Shown: positions 10,005 to 20,488 of the stretch, piece after piece | Numbering within the stretch: position 1 is the stretch's first letter | Layout: every line of letters begins with the position of its first letter | Source of the DNA: Multifurca ochricompacta | Lineage: Eukaryota; Basidiomycota; Agaricomycetes; Russulales; Russulaceae | DNA: 64,000 nt | Direction: 5' to 3' | Assembly: GCA_022496185.1 (NCBI GenBank) | Contig: WTXG01000060.1 | Span: forward strand, 121,609 to 185,608 | Program-made: the position numbers and the translations under genes | The notes under the pieces: generated by a model | Told to the model about the DNA's origin: nothing | The model's input: only the letters and a program-made list of their open reading frames with translations | Databases searched by the model: none

Positions 10005-11244
10005 TCATCAATAATAGTTGCCAAAACCTAAGTAGCTTCGAACTTGTTTAACCGTCTTAGGTGTTGGCCAGTCGAGAAGACCGTTTATTTTTGTTGGGTC
10101 CATGGATATGGTACCCCCTTCGAGAACTAGTCCGAGGTAATCAGTCTTAGTTGAGCGGAATGTGCACTTTGGCGGTTTCAGAAAAGGATCGTTTTCGAGG
10201 AGGATTTGGAGTACCCGCGTGACACATTGTCGATGAAACGCGAGGTCACTCGACGTAGCTATAAGGATATCGTCCATATAAATGACGAGCCATCCTTCTT
10301 TGAGTTCCTTTTTTGATTATGGCGCTCATCATTGTTTGGAAAGTTGCTGGTGAATTCGTCAGACCAAAATACATTACTAGCTGTCTGAATAATCCTTTGT
10401 TCATCTTGAAGGTGGCTTTCCATTGATCACCTTCTTTGATGCAGACATTATTGTAACCCCATTGGACATCAAACTTTGTGAAAAGTGTTGCGTTTTGAAC
10501 TTTTGCAATTAGTTCATCTATGAGTGGGAGTGGATAATTATTTCGGATGGTATGTTCTTGTAAGAACTCTTCGAGTGCTATTTGTTCACTTGGGTTCAAA
10601 GGATATATTTTACAGTCTAGAGTAGGTGGGGCATCGGGTTTGAGGTCAATTGCGTGGTCCCATTGATGTGAATTGGGGAAACGTAGAGCGGCTTCTTCGG
10701 AAAAGGCCTTTGTGAAGTGTTGATACGGTTTGCGGACAGTGAGTTCGTCTGTCGGGTTTTGTTGATGGGGTTCTTCAGCGAGTGTTGTAAACAATGATAG
10801 TCGCATGACGAGTTCTTCGTTTTGTAACATTCCTAGGAAAGCAGCAGTAAGATGAGGAGTTTGCCCCCGTGGAAGGATGGAAACATCCTCCTGGATGGTT
10901 GGGGACGGCCAATCAATAGTGGGAGAGGTGCGTGCAAGCCAGGGGTAGCCGAGGACGACGTCCTCGGAACCCAGATCAGCGACAAAGAAGTCAAAGGAGT
11001 GAACAGAGGAGCCAGTGCGAACGGTACAGGGGAGAGAGGACGAGATCCGACCAGCGGCGTCAGCAGATCCGTCGGCGTTGGAGAGTATTTTTGGGGGAGG
11101 TTTGGAGACGATGGCGAGAAATGAAGCGGCGATGGATAAAATTTTCAGTGGCACCGCTGTCAACGAGTGCGAGAACAGTTCCAATAGAGGAGAACGATAG
11201 TTGTATTTTCAAAGCTTTAGGTACAAATCGATCTACAAGGGCCT
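10005..11244 (-). pseudogene. GypA pol fragment (protease and reverse transcriptase)
   Basis: Protease motif ALVDSGATENF near 11140-11175, then FFVADLGSEDVVLGYPWL. The reverse transcriptase follows with a frameshift near 10300 and MDDILIA near 10260. After YLGFGNYY two adjacent TGA codons (10005-10010) stand where GypD has RR in NYYRRFI. Further 3' sequence is broken by inserted elements. Confidence 0.85.
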
Positions 11245-12012
11245 TCAGGCGGTCTGAAAACCCAAGTCTGTATTCAACAGAGACCGAACTTCTTCTTTTT
11301 CTTCGGGAGGGAGATCCTTGAGTAAAGCGGCAATCTTCTCAGCTTTAGATTTCTTTGGTGCGGTCTGAGGGGAGGGAGTTGTTGTTTTTGGGGTTACGGT
11401 AATCGTTGCGGGGACAGAAGGAGCAGGTGAAGGTAGTGTTGTGACCGCGGTAGCAACACGAGGCTTCTTATGAGGGCAATCATGCGACAGACGTCCCTTC
11501 TTCATACAGTAAACACAGAGACCTTCACGTTTGCGCCGTTCTTTATCGTCGTCGGTGACAGCACGTCGGGTGACGTCGACAACCATAGCATTTGGGTCAC
11601 GTTGGGGAGTTGGTCGTGAGTTTGCCTGGGAACGGCGCCAGAATGGCGGGTCGTTACTTGGTCGCGTGACTCTACCCTTAAGTCCTTGGATAAGGATGAA
11701 ATTCTTCTGTTGTGTTTGTGCCGCCTTCTGCCATTCGTCGAGAGTTGTCGGGGAGTGGTATTGAATACATTCTACGGCTAACTGACCCTGAAGTCCTCTG
11801 GCAAAAATCCGGGTGGTACTGGGGTCATCGTTGTTGACGCCAGCACGTTGTATAAGAAGATTAAAGTTGGCGATATAATCGTCAATGCGTCCATTTTTCA
11901 TCCAGAGTTTTTGTACAGCGTCATATGCCTGTTCTTTTGCGGTGAAGTCCACAAGGTATCGGTGAAGCGCTTGGTCGACATCGTTCATTTCTGTGCAGTT
12001 TGTCGGTTGGTT
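11245..12012 (-). pseudogene. GypA gag fragment, N-terminus deleted
   Basis: Retains the gag C-terminal half: FTAKEQAYDAVQKLWMKNGRIDDYIANFN, zinc knuckle CVYCMKKGRLSHDC, and the end LGFQTA with TGA at 11245-11247. The N-terminal part present in GypB and GypD is missing, because the priming site is almost directly followed by mid-gag. Slippery heptamer GGGTTTT (11257-11263) is kept, but the downstream hairpin is lost through an 18-nt deletion. Confidence 0.85.
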
Positions 12013-12021
12013 TCGAGCTAA

Positions 12022-12296
12022 TGTTACGTTTGAGGTCAGTGTCGAGGTTATATCGACGGAGTTCGGGTGTTTAGAGGATAAGACAGAGAGATCGTATTCC
12101 TGAGTCAAGCACTTGTAGATACAAGAGCTCGAAACTAGGGAATACAAGCTTGTATGCAGCGACTTGAATAGAAAAACAGAGACTAAATGACGTATCTACG
12201 AGATGACGTCGTGTGCATTGAAGGCGCTGCTAATATGAGTCGAGACAGGCAGAGACAAGGGCCAGAGAAAAATGACATCATAGAGGAATCGTAACA
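12022..12296 (-). repeat. GypA 5' LTR (275 bp)
   Basis: Begins TGTTACG and ends CGTAACA on the plus strand. Its segment AGCTCGAAAC (12126-12135) equals the reverse complement of the site next to the LTR (GTTTCGAGCT, 12010-12019), the same self-priming layout as in GypB and GypD. Confidence 0.8.
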
Positions 12297-12478
12297 GCTA
12301 GACTAAATCTGGGGTGCTACAAGCAGAGTAAGGGTCGCGCCTATTGGTATCGTACATTCATTCCAACAACCGAGACAGTTGGGTATCCGATGATAAGGGT
12401 CATTTGGCAGCATGTTGGATTTTACATAACAATCAAAATCACGTGACGAGGGTGCCAACATGATGTGAGTGAGTGATC

Positions 12479-12930
12479 TTTTTTTTTTTTGAAATCAAGT
12501 TTATTCGCACTTCAGGGCCGAGGCTACTACAGGGACATAGTAACTACTGTGAGGACGGGTGGGGCGTTGTGGTTAATTACAACAAATAAAACTCCAGCTA
12601 GGGGAAACGCGGTTCGAGTGAGGGTGGAAGGGGAAAAGATTGGCAAAGAAATTTTTACTTAAGACATCCCGATGATGCCTACTCGACCTAGTCCGGCTGG
12701 CGAGGTCGTTCCAAGGAAAGCGGCCTTGTGAAGGCCTGTGTGTCCTGAATGAAGGTGAGCAAGTCCTCGACAAAGGGCTTGCGATTGAAAAGGAGGGGCC
12801 ACTGAGGAGGGTCCAAGGCCCACTCAGGAATGAACCGCAGGGTGGATCGCCTGGTGGCGTAGAGGGGGCAGTCCAGTAGAGCATGTTGGTAAGTGGCAGG
12901 GGTGAGGCCATCAGAAGTACACAGGCGGTC
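12479..12930 (-). mobile_element. 5'-truncated LINE (non-LTR retrotransposon) tail
   Basis: A 12-T run on the plus strand (a poly-A tail on the minus strand) follows the 17-bp target GATGTGAGTGAGTGATC (12462-12478), and the same 17 bp recurs at 12931-12947. The body encodes the degraded C-terminal end of a LINE ORF, related to copies at 26053-26691 and 56040 onward (shared TTTATTYGCRCTTCA and ACATAGTAACTACT blocks). Only the last 450 bp were inserted. Confidence 0.88.
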
Positions 12931-13227
12931 GATGTGAGTGAGTGATCATGAGTTGAGTCGGTGCCGGATCTGAGCACGTTAAATCAATAGCTCACGACCA
13001 AAAAGACACACCACATGTAGGCTTCAGGGTGGACAGGCAGGCAACCTTGGATAGAATGGACTGCATAAACTCGGGTGTCGTGAGATGCATTTATACACAC
13101 GGTATCGGGTCACCAATATTAGATTGATTGGAAAATGCGTAAACGTATCGAGACCAGTAAAGGCAAAAATGATTTGAAACATAAAAAGTCTCACCACTCA
13201 CGTTCCAGCTCGTAAATCGTTTCTCTA

Positions 13228-15308
13228 CTATTCGAGCGCAATTGCGCGGACTATCGCCGTCGCCGCATGCGACCGAGGACGGATATCAGCTTCGAATGCC
13301 TCAGCATGGCTAGCAGTGATATGTCAGTTTCGATGAGTCATGCAATTACAAGACTTGAAAGCACGAACGATACCAAGCCAGACGAATACAATTCCTTGGG
13401 TGGGTTGTCTTCCACAGGCGAGATATCAAAGGTCGCGAGAACGTTCACAATAGTTGCCCAGATAGTGTCGCGTACCATGAATCGACCTTGACAGATGCGT
13501 CTCCCATAACCAAACACAATTTCTGGGGATGGCGGAGGATCTGGAACGAGCCAACGCTCTGGATGGAATCGATCTGGTTCTGGGAAGAGAACACAGTCGT
13601 GGATAATGCCCCTGAGGCAGGCTATAAGAAGGAGTGGTAGAGTGGACTAATAGGGTGACACACCGCACATTCGGTATGATTACCGAACCAGCAGGAATGA
13701 AATGTCCTTCATATACGTCATCCTCCATAACTCGATGAGGGACACCTTCAAAGGCAGTAGAGTCACCATAACTCGGTATCGAACTTTCTGGGAGCGGTAC
13801 GGACCGAGTGGTGTAACGGGATGCCAACGTAGAACTTCCTTGATGACCGCATCCACATAAGGAAAAGAAGCCATATCTGAGAAGTCAGGGAGACGCGAGC
13901 CACCGGTAACCGAGTCAATTTCAGCCTGGGCCTTACGCTGCACCTGAGGGTAGAGCGTCATGGCAAGAAAGAAGGTACGCAGGGCAGATACTGTCTATCA
14001 CGTCAATTTCAGCTAAGGAGCTTCGGCTTGTGGTGCACTAAATTCGGCGTACGGTGTCAGAACCAGCTAAATACGTGAAACCTGGTATCGCCTTTGTAGC
14101 TAATATTTCTTCTTCTGTCGAGTTTTCATGGAGTTGTGATATCATCTTGGCAGTAACGGAGGTAGTGGCCGTTCCAGCTGCCTTAAGTACTAGACCGTGG
14201 GCCCTATTAAAACTCAAATCATGTTCGAAAACTCACTAGTGCTGCTTTAACTTCTGCGTGTGGCGTTTCAATCGTGCTGAGCACGATCGGATGGCTTTTG
14301 CGAGCCTCAAGTAAGAAGCTCCCTCCAGGAAACCAGCTCGGCATATATATCACTGTAAACATTCCTCAGCTATCAACTTGTTTCTTCAGGTTTAATTAGG
14401 GCAGTTACACCAAGGCATCATGTCCAGGAGAAGGAACCACGGGCTTGATGACACATGTGATACAGCCTTGACTACCCTCTCTGCAGCCACTACATATGGA
14501 TCATCTTCAGTTCGTACATCAAGTCCGTATGCAATTGATAGGATTATCTGCCCTGTCATGCTTTCCTTTACGCGTCTAGATAGTTGTCTTCGGCTGACAT
14601 CATGGAGGCACTTACAGTCTGAGGTGCTGAGAAAATTTATCTGGATTTTCAAATAAATTGCGCAACAATCGTTGAACCGCTTTCATCTCGAGTGGTCGAT
14701 ACTCTTTTGATGTCGTAGCATTGAAGTGAGCATGGAATGCACGTCGCAGGCGACGCCAGCGATCTCCGTAAGGAAGAGTGCCATGGCTGAAGTCCAGTCC
14801 CATACTTGGGAATGAGGTGAGAACAGAACGGCACACGACCTAGCTGATAATGTCACATACAGTTGGAAAGTGGAAAATTGTGACCTGATATATGGCTGTC
14901 AAGAGCATCGTAAATCCAAAGCTAGAGGATCATACCTGTCCGAATATATGGCTGAACGCTTTTCGAGTAGCTCGTTTGCGGCTTTCCCTGAATTGAGAAT
15001 AACGATGTGCGATCCCATTACATCGACATGTACGACATCAGAACCTAAGCGGCGAGTAACGAGCCCGTCACAACAACGGTTTTTTTTATTTTTTCATTTC
15101 TGGGTTTACCTGACTGATCCGACCACTTCTTGTAGGTGACCCACCCATCCTTAGAGGGCATGTTGAGGAGATTGCCAATGAGTGGCAAGCGCCTGGGACC
15201 TGGAGGATACTTTTGATGACGGCGGCGCGAGCGGGTTGTGAAGATCGACAAACTAATGAGCAGAATCGCAGACGCAAAGAGGGAGTGCCATAGATTGAGG
15301 TCGACCAT
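13228..15308 (-). CDS. Cytochrome P450 monooxygenase
   Basis: Heme-thiolate monooxygenase, probably ER-anchored: ATG at 15308, hydrophobic N-terminal helix (LFASAILLISLSIF), then the proline hinge YPPGPRRLPLIGN. Later exons, joined by short introns (roughly 30-75 bp), carry GTLPYGDRWRRLRR (C-helix), AGSDT (I-helix, near 14055-14070), VIKEVLRWHP (ExxR, near 13840) and FGYGRRICQGR (heme Cys ligand, near 13490-13520). The last exon reads HAEAFEADIRPRS and ends at TAG (13228-13230). All joins I traced keep the frame, so the gene looks intact. It resembles agaricomycete P450s often auto-named O-methylsterigmatocystin oxidoreductase; the substrate cannot be told. Exact introns are my reading. Confidence 0.9.
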
Positions 15309-16537
15309 TGTGAGAGATGCAATGTAAGAATGAGATGATAGCCCTTATAAGCCAAGCCCACTGCGACCCAGAAATGTGACACGTGCAGAAAACATCTTCT
15401 CTTGTTCGACACTTCCGCAGGACTAGACTCTGGCCATGAGGATGATTGATAAATGGAAGTTGGAAGTTGGAAGTATATTCTATTCTAACATCTTCCACGA
15501 GCATCACGTGATGGAATTGGGACGCGAGTTAGATCACTCAAGTCTACTAAGATCGTCGATCTCTGTTGTTAAACAGCTCAGCCGTCACCATAATTTAGAT
15601 AAGAAGGCACTGATGAAAGGAAATTTAACCTTGAGCACTTGTCGGAAACGTATCAGTGGCCAGCTTGGATCAATCACTAATCGTGCAGTACTGATAGTCA
15701 ACTCGGAGCCTGAGCTGTGTGCTGTGGAGCAGCACTTGGACTCCATTCTACCTTCCTGTGAATATTCAGTTGATTAAAACACAAACCTTAATTGTCTCAG
15801 TTACTATAGCACACTCATTTACAGTACTCAAGTAGGAAACGGGATTTGATGTTCATCTTGGTCAATCACGTGACTTTCCCGGTCAACACTGACTTTTTCT
15901 CAGTGCGACTAGTGAAATAATTAAATATTAATATTTTAGACCATGAAAATCTCAGATAAGAATCGCCTGCTCGGCCGCCTCTATATCCAAAAAATTAAGG
16001 TCGACGGATCCTGTCCAGCTCGCTAATTCTCGCCAAGGATTCTTTCAAGCTGAGTAATGATGCCCGCGTTCGATAACCGTTTTAACCTTAATTTGTTTCC
16101 TATATGCAAAGAAAACAAACGTCTACGGTTTTCGGGTCAGTCGTCCAAGAGCTTATGCCTACTTGGGAGAAAACATAACACACACACACAAACAGATCCG
16201 CTAGATGGTCTGCCTGGATAGAGTGGATGGAGTGTGGGACATGAACAAGTAGTTTTTGTGTCATGACGTAACTACACAAAGGAACCAGAACCGTAAAGAG
16301 GTCGATAAGAGGGCGTTTAAAAAAAGGAAGGGAGTTAAGTGTCCTGTCCTGTCTTTAAAAAAGTAAGTCTGGAGGTGGGACGTGAGGGCGTTGTCGAGTT
16401 AAAAAACGTCAAGGGTATGAAAAGTTTTGAAAAAGAAAAATTAAAAAAAAAGAAAAGATAAAAAAAAAAAACGCAATTAACCAAATGTTCGTTTCGAAGC
16501 CCCGTTGAGAGATGAATGAGAGGGACCCAGACAGTCA
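15309..16537. other. Intergenic: P450 upstream region and chitin deacetylase 3' flank
   Basis: No convincing gene. A 113-codon plus-strand frame at 15436-15777 has no recognisable domain. There are a short CA run near 16178-16190 and A-rich runs near 16440-16470. Confidence 0.5.
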
Positions 16538-18603
16538 TTATGGAGCGAGGCCGGTGGTGAGAAGAAGTAGCGTGGCGGAGAGTAGCGTCCACAGAACGCT
16601 GGTATGTATGGTGAGGGTGGACGCAGACGAGGAGGGCTTGATGCCACCCGAGCTCGAGCCGGAACTTGATGGGCTGGAGTTCGAACCCGTGCCTGAGGAA
16701 GTGCCGGAGCTGTTACCAGAGACGGCGGTTTGACCAGAGACATCTGTTGAGAAAGAAAAAAAGAACACGTGGGGGGGACGTGGAATGAATTAGCCTTCCT
16801 TACTCGCACACATGGGCCACCCCCCCCCCCCCCACAATATCAGTTTTGAAACACGTACATTGCTGGAACGTGGGTAATGAATAGTTTGCCTCTCTGTACG
16901 GCCGTGTTTTGTTGAGGGCGACTCCAACGGGGACGACGTGCTGAACGCGGGGGAGGGGAGAGGAAAGGAATGTGAATTGATGAGCTTTTAGAGTATCATT
17001 GTTGAGTGAACGATGATGATACGACGTACCGAGAAAGCCGATTTCAGTTGCGGGTAGAACTTGGTCGCCTCTTGCATCGTAAAGTTGTTCAACTCGTGGG
17101 TGAGCATGATACCCCCGACAGTGTCAAAGTTGCCCGCAGTCAAATTGCTGATGAAGAGATTGTAGTACGTGTCGACGTCAGTGGCTGTGACGTTGTTCAA
17201 ACCCACACGCCAGTCGTTAGAATCGTATTTCCACAGGATCGTCTGTAACCCGAGTGCATTGGCGATTGCACGGATACGATCCTTGATACCAAAATCGACG
17301 TGTCAGTATCAATTATACTTCTGGAAGGGACTACACCTACGTCAACATCACCGTAGGGAGGGCGCCAGCAGGTTGGGGTAACGCCTGTGACAAGTTTGAT
17401 GGCTTGCATCTACAAGGGAAAATATAGATAGTGTGATCAGCACAAACAACCCGCTTAGCTCCAAATGGGAAAAACTCGAGCGCTTACTGTGTACCATAAC
17501 TCCGCAAACGCGTCTTGACTCTGGAACGCCGTCACTGAGTTACAAAGGCATCAGCAACAGATCCCATCGCTCATGATAGCTGAGCGTGATAAGGAAGCTC
17601 ACTGTAACGATGTGACCATGTGTCTGTCATGGCCACACGATGATCAGCTCCGGCGCTTGAATGGGAAAAAACATGACGAGCCACTCACGGGCACAAATCT
17701 CGTGCCCATCTGCAAGCGCGCGCTGCGCCTCCAGTGGCCAGTCAAGCACATTGCTCCCAATATAGTACATGGTCGCCTTTTGGTTCTGACTCGCGAGATA
17801 GTCGTAGAATGCATTGTGCGTACAGTTCGGCCCATCATCGAATCCGTACCCCATCGTCTTCGGTTCTGGCACGCTCGACACGTCTGGGGAGAGACCCGCT
17901 AGCTTTGGTATTGTGCACTGACGAACCGACCACCCTAGTTCATAGAACAGACGTAATAAGCACTGAGCTCCGACTTCTATTTTTAGAGAAGAGTTAAGGC
18001 GCGCCAAGGGACGTCCATATTTCGGGAGGTCTATGCCAAAGCTTCAAAGCGAGCGAACTAAAGCCGCACGCTTCGAGCTTCGAGCGTGTCCTTGGCAACA
18101 CGAACGGGAATATTGCACCAACATCGCCATGTCTATACGGCTTGATTGAACGCGGAGAAGGAAAGGAAGGCTGCTTACAACAGTCTGGATCGTTCACCGA
18201 GTCATACGTCACATTGATGGTACTTCCATTGAGCTGTCCCTTGGGTTGAATGTTAGCCGGAATGCTGCTGGAGATGTTCGCCCACATCGCCTGGCCAGCT
18301 GTATCATTTGCGAGTAGCGTCGCAGGCTGCCAGATCGGTGGGAAATTGTGAACGAACTGGCCCGACGGCGCGTAATAATACGGGGTGCATTCGAGGGCGG
18401 GATCTGCGGAACCAGATGAGCAAAAAATAAAAATAAAAAGGGAGAGGAACTCGAGGGCGGGGTTGGGGGTGGGGGTGGGGGCGAAGATGATGATAAGACG
18501 CACCAGAGATCTGCGCTTCGGATTGCTCGGAACTGTGGTCTTGGGCGAGGGCCGACGTCGCAAGGAGTGTAGCGAAGAGTTTAAGCGCGCGCAAATTGAA
18601 CAT
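16538..18603 (-). CDS. GPI-anchored chitin deacetylase (CE4 / polysaccharide deacetylase)
   Basis: Removes acetyl groups from chitin to give chitosan at the cell wall. ATG at 18603 starts a signal peptide (LFATLLATSALA). The NodB-type domain follows in several exons: GYGFDDGPNCTH (catalytic and metal Asp, near 17840), HTWSHRYMT rebuilt across two introns near 17580-17640 (HxxxH metal site), WRPPYGDVD near 17350, and GGIMLTHELNN near 17100. The C-terminus is a Ser/Gly-rich linker followed by a hydrophobic tail (LLSATLLLLTTGLAP), typical of a GPI signal, with TAA at 16538-16540. Key residues are present, so it looks functional. Intron borders are approximate. Confidence 0.9.
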
Positions 18604-19458
18604 CGCGAAAAAATAAACACTGGGCGTAATGGAATGACCGGGGTTTCGTTTTCGGAGGGGGAGACTCGAGGGGGGGAATAGGCTGCCGGCGGCGGTGTAG
18701 AGGTTGACTAGGTATAAAATACGCAGCCCTCGGACTCTAAAAGGGTATAGAGGGCGTCCGTAAGGTGGTATAAGAAGGGGGAGGGTAAAGTTGGAGAGGA
18801 AGAAGAGAGAGAGCAACCCGAAGAGGCCGTTTATGGCTCAGTTCAGTTTTAAGCACGAGGCCAATGCACCCTTGTTCGGAGCACCTTGCCCGGCTGTGAA
18901 CCCCGCAAGATGAAGCGCCGTCTTAGCGAGATAAAATTAAAGAAATTAAAAAGGGCGTTTGGGAAAGTTCAACGATATGAATAGAACCACCCGGTTTGCC
19001 ACGCTTGTATATGGCTTACACCTGTCTATGGCACTTGAAAGGGCCTGCGCTTGCAAGGCAGCCTGCTGCACATGACGGCTACAGTGGTTAATCTGATCAT
19101 GATCAGATGAACCAATTTACTATTCCTTCAAGGGGGTTGCGCCCAAAGTCCAAGTCCGAAGTCCGAATCTCGCTGTCAGATTAGGCGAGGATAACTTCGG
19201 CATCCCTTCCAAAAATAACAACGGTTGTAACTAAAAATCAAATTATTATTTAACAAACCCGCTCACAAAGAACATTCATGCATGCACGTTCATAAATACG
19301 AAGGGCGTTGTTTATTTTCTTGAATTAGCGGAGTTGGGCTCGTAACCACATGATTACAAGAAGCACGTGACGAGAGGAGAGGGAGTGGGTGTGAGTATTC
19401 CTTTCCTATTTCCATTGACCAGACCTGGTCTTGTGCAGCTAGCTATCAGCTATTAAAT
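18604..19458. promoter_or_regulatory. Shared upstream region of two divergent genes
   Basis: Lies between the chitin deacetylase start (minus) and the small Cys-rich gene (plus). An AT-rich TATTTTATA on the minus strand about 110 bp before the deacetylase ATG could be its TATA box. No gene is seen. Confidence 0.45.
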
Positions 19459-19774
19459 ATGTCTGAAGACCCCATCGGTGTTTGTTGTTCCATCGCTTTC
19501 CTGGCGTGCCTAGATGTCTGCACGGGCGTATGCGTCGATTTTGCGTCTATCCGTGCGTCCTCCCGTTAAACTCTTTCTCATGAACCCATCCATGGATTCC
19601 ACCCCATACCCAACTTTTCTAGAGCATAGCTTTACAGAGACGATGTGCAAATGTCGATGTTGTGGGCGATCTGAGAAGGAATTGACGTTGGAAAACTCGG
19701 ATGGAGAGCGAGCACCTCTGATACAACAGACCCAGCCGACCCCATCCAATCCTATGGCCTCAGGCAGTCATTAG
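19459..19774 (+). CDS. Small Cys-rich protein, two exons (81 aa)
   Basis: Exon 1 is 19459-19552 (ATG, MSEDPIGVCC, then an aliphatic and Cys stretch ending CVDFASI). The intron is 19553-19622 (GTGCGT to TTTTCTAG, 70 bp). Exon 2 is 19623-19774 (HSFTETMCKCRCC, then a polar tail, TAG). The codon split across the intron gives Gln, and the total of 246 nt is a multiple of three. The pattern (DPIGVCC, hydrophobic stretch, CxCxCC, polar PLIQQ tail) resembles small uncharacterised proteins I associate with mushroom genomes. It may be membrane-associated or palmitoylated; the function is unknown. Confidence 0.6.
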
Positions 19775-20488
19775 GATCTTGTGCTCGGAATCCAGTCCAG
19801 AATAGGGTAAGTTCTCGCCGTCGTCCTATCTGACCCCGATGATGGAGACCCCATTTCTTTTGACACAGATGTATCATATCATAATTCTACGTAAGTATGT
19901 CTAGCGGATTGTATTAACCCGAATGCAAAATTATAGCGGACAGTTCCATGACACCCACTCCGGATCACCACCCAGTTCTGTTGTGGATTGTGTGCCCCCA
20001 GGACGTTTCCCGTTCCGCACAGCACATATCCATCGACCGTATCTCCACCATCACTCTGCTTTTTGAATAAAGACACCGGGGTTCCATTCCAAGGCGCGAG
20101 AAGGGTGTAAGGATGAATTTATACATGGCTGACTGGTGACAATATTCGCACATGCGCGTCGAAATATGTGCTGATGTGGGGCTATTGGACCGGGTACCAG
20201 CAAGGTGGACGCAGTTAGAAGTTAGCTAGCTTCACCTAAGACATAAAGTAGTTGCACCTTTGGCCTACGATGACCCACGTTCTCACAGTGTCGCGGCACG
20301 TGATCACACGCGTCTTAGTGTGTCGCGCTGTGCAGTCAGTCAAAACTCAGACGTGTAAAACCCACCTCCCCTCCAAGAACCCAATTATTCCATCAGATTG
20401 CGCCTGAGTGTCTAGGATAACCTTGTTTAGGCCCAACGGTGAGTGATTCCCATGCCACACCCTCGCCACATTCGCGTCGTCTCACATT
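19775..20488. other. Intergenic, possible minus-strand coding remnant
   Basis: A minus-strand frame near 20120-19879 reads like protein (LLAPWNGTPVSLFKKQSDGGDTVDGYVLCGTGN), but it has a stop just upstream and no start. It could be an exon of an unrecognised gene or a remnant. Confidence 0.3.

Larger units (their letters stand above)
9986..12296 (-). mobile_element. GypA: old Ty3/gypsy element, 5' half
   Basis: Minus-strand order: LTR (12022-12296), gag remnant, protease, reverse transcriptase. At 9990 the coding sequence is interrupted by the copia solo LTR. Joining 1970-1976 to 9986 continues the frame, and it is then interrupted again by GypB. GypA is thus the outermost element here and continues left of the window. 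It has several frameshifts, stops and a deletion. Confidence 0.85.

Noticed and set aside
15436..15777. 113-codon plus-strand frame upstream of the P450
   Set aside because: No recognisable motif or splice partner; composition like intergenic DNA.
18304..18816. 170-codon minus-strand frame at the chitin deacetylase 5' end
   Set aside because: Wrong frame across the first exon and its intron; no domain.
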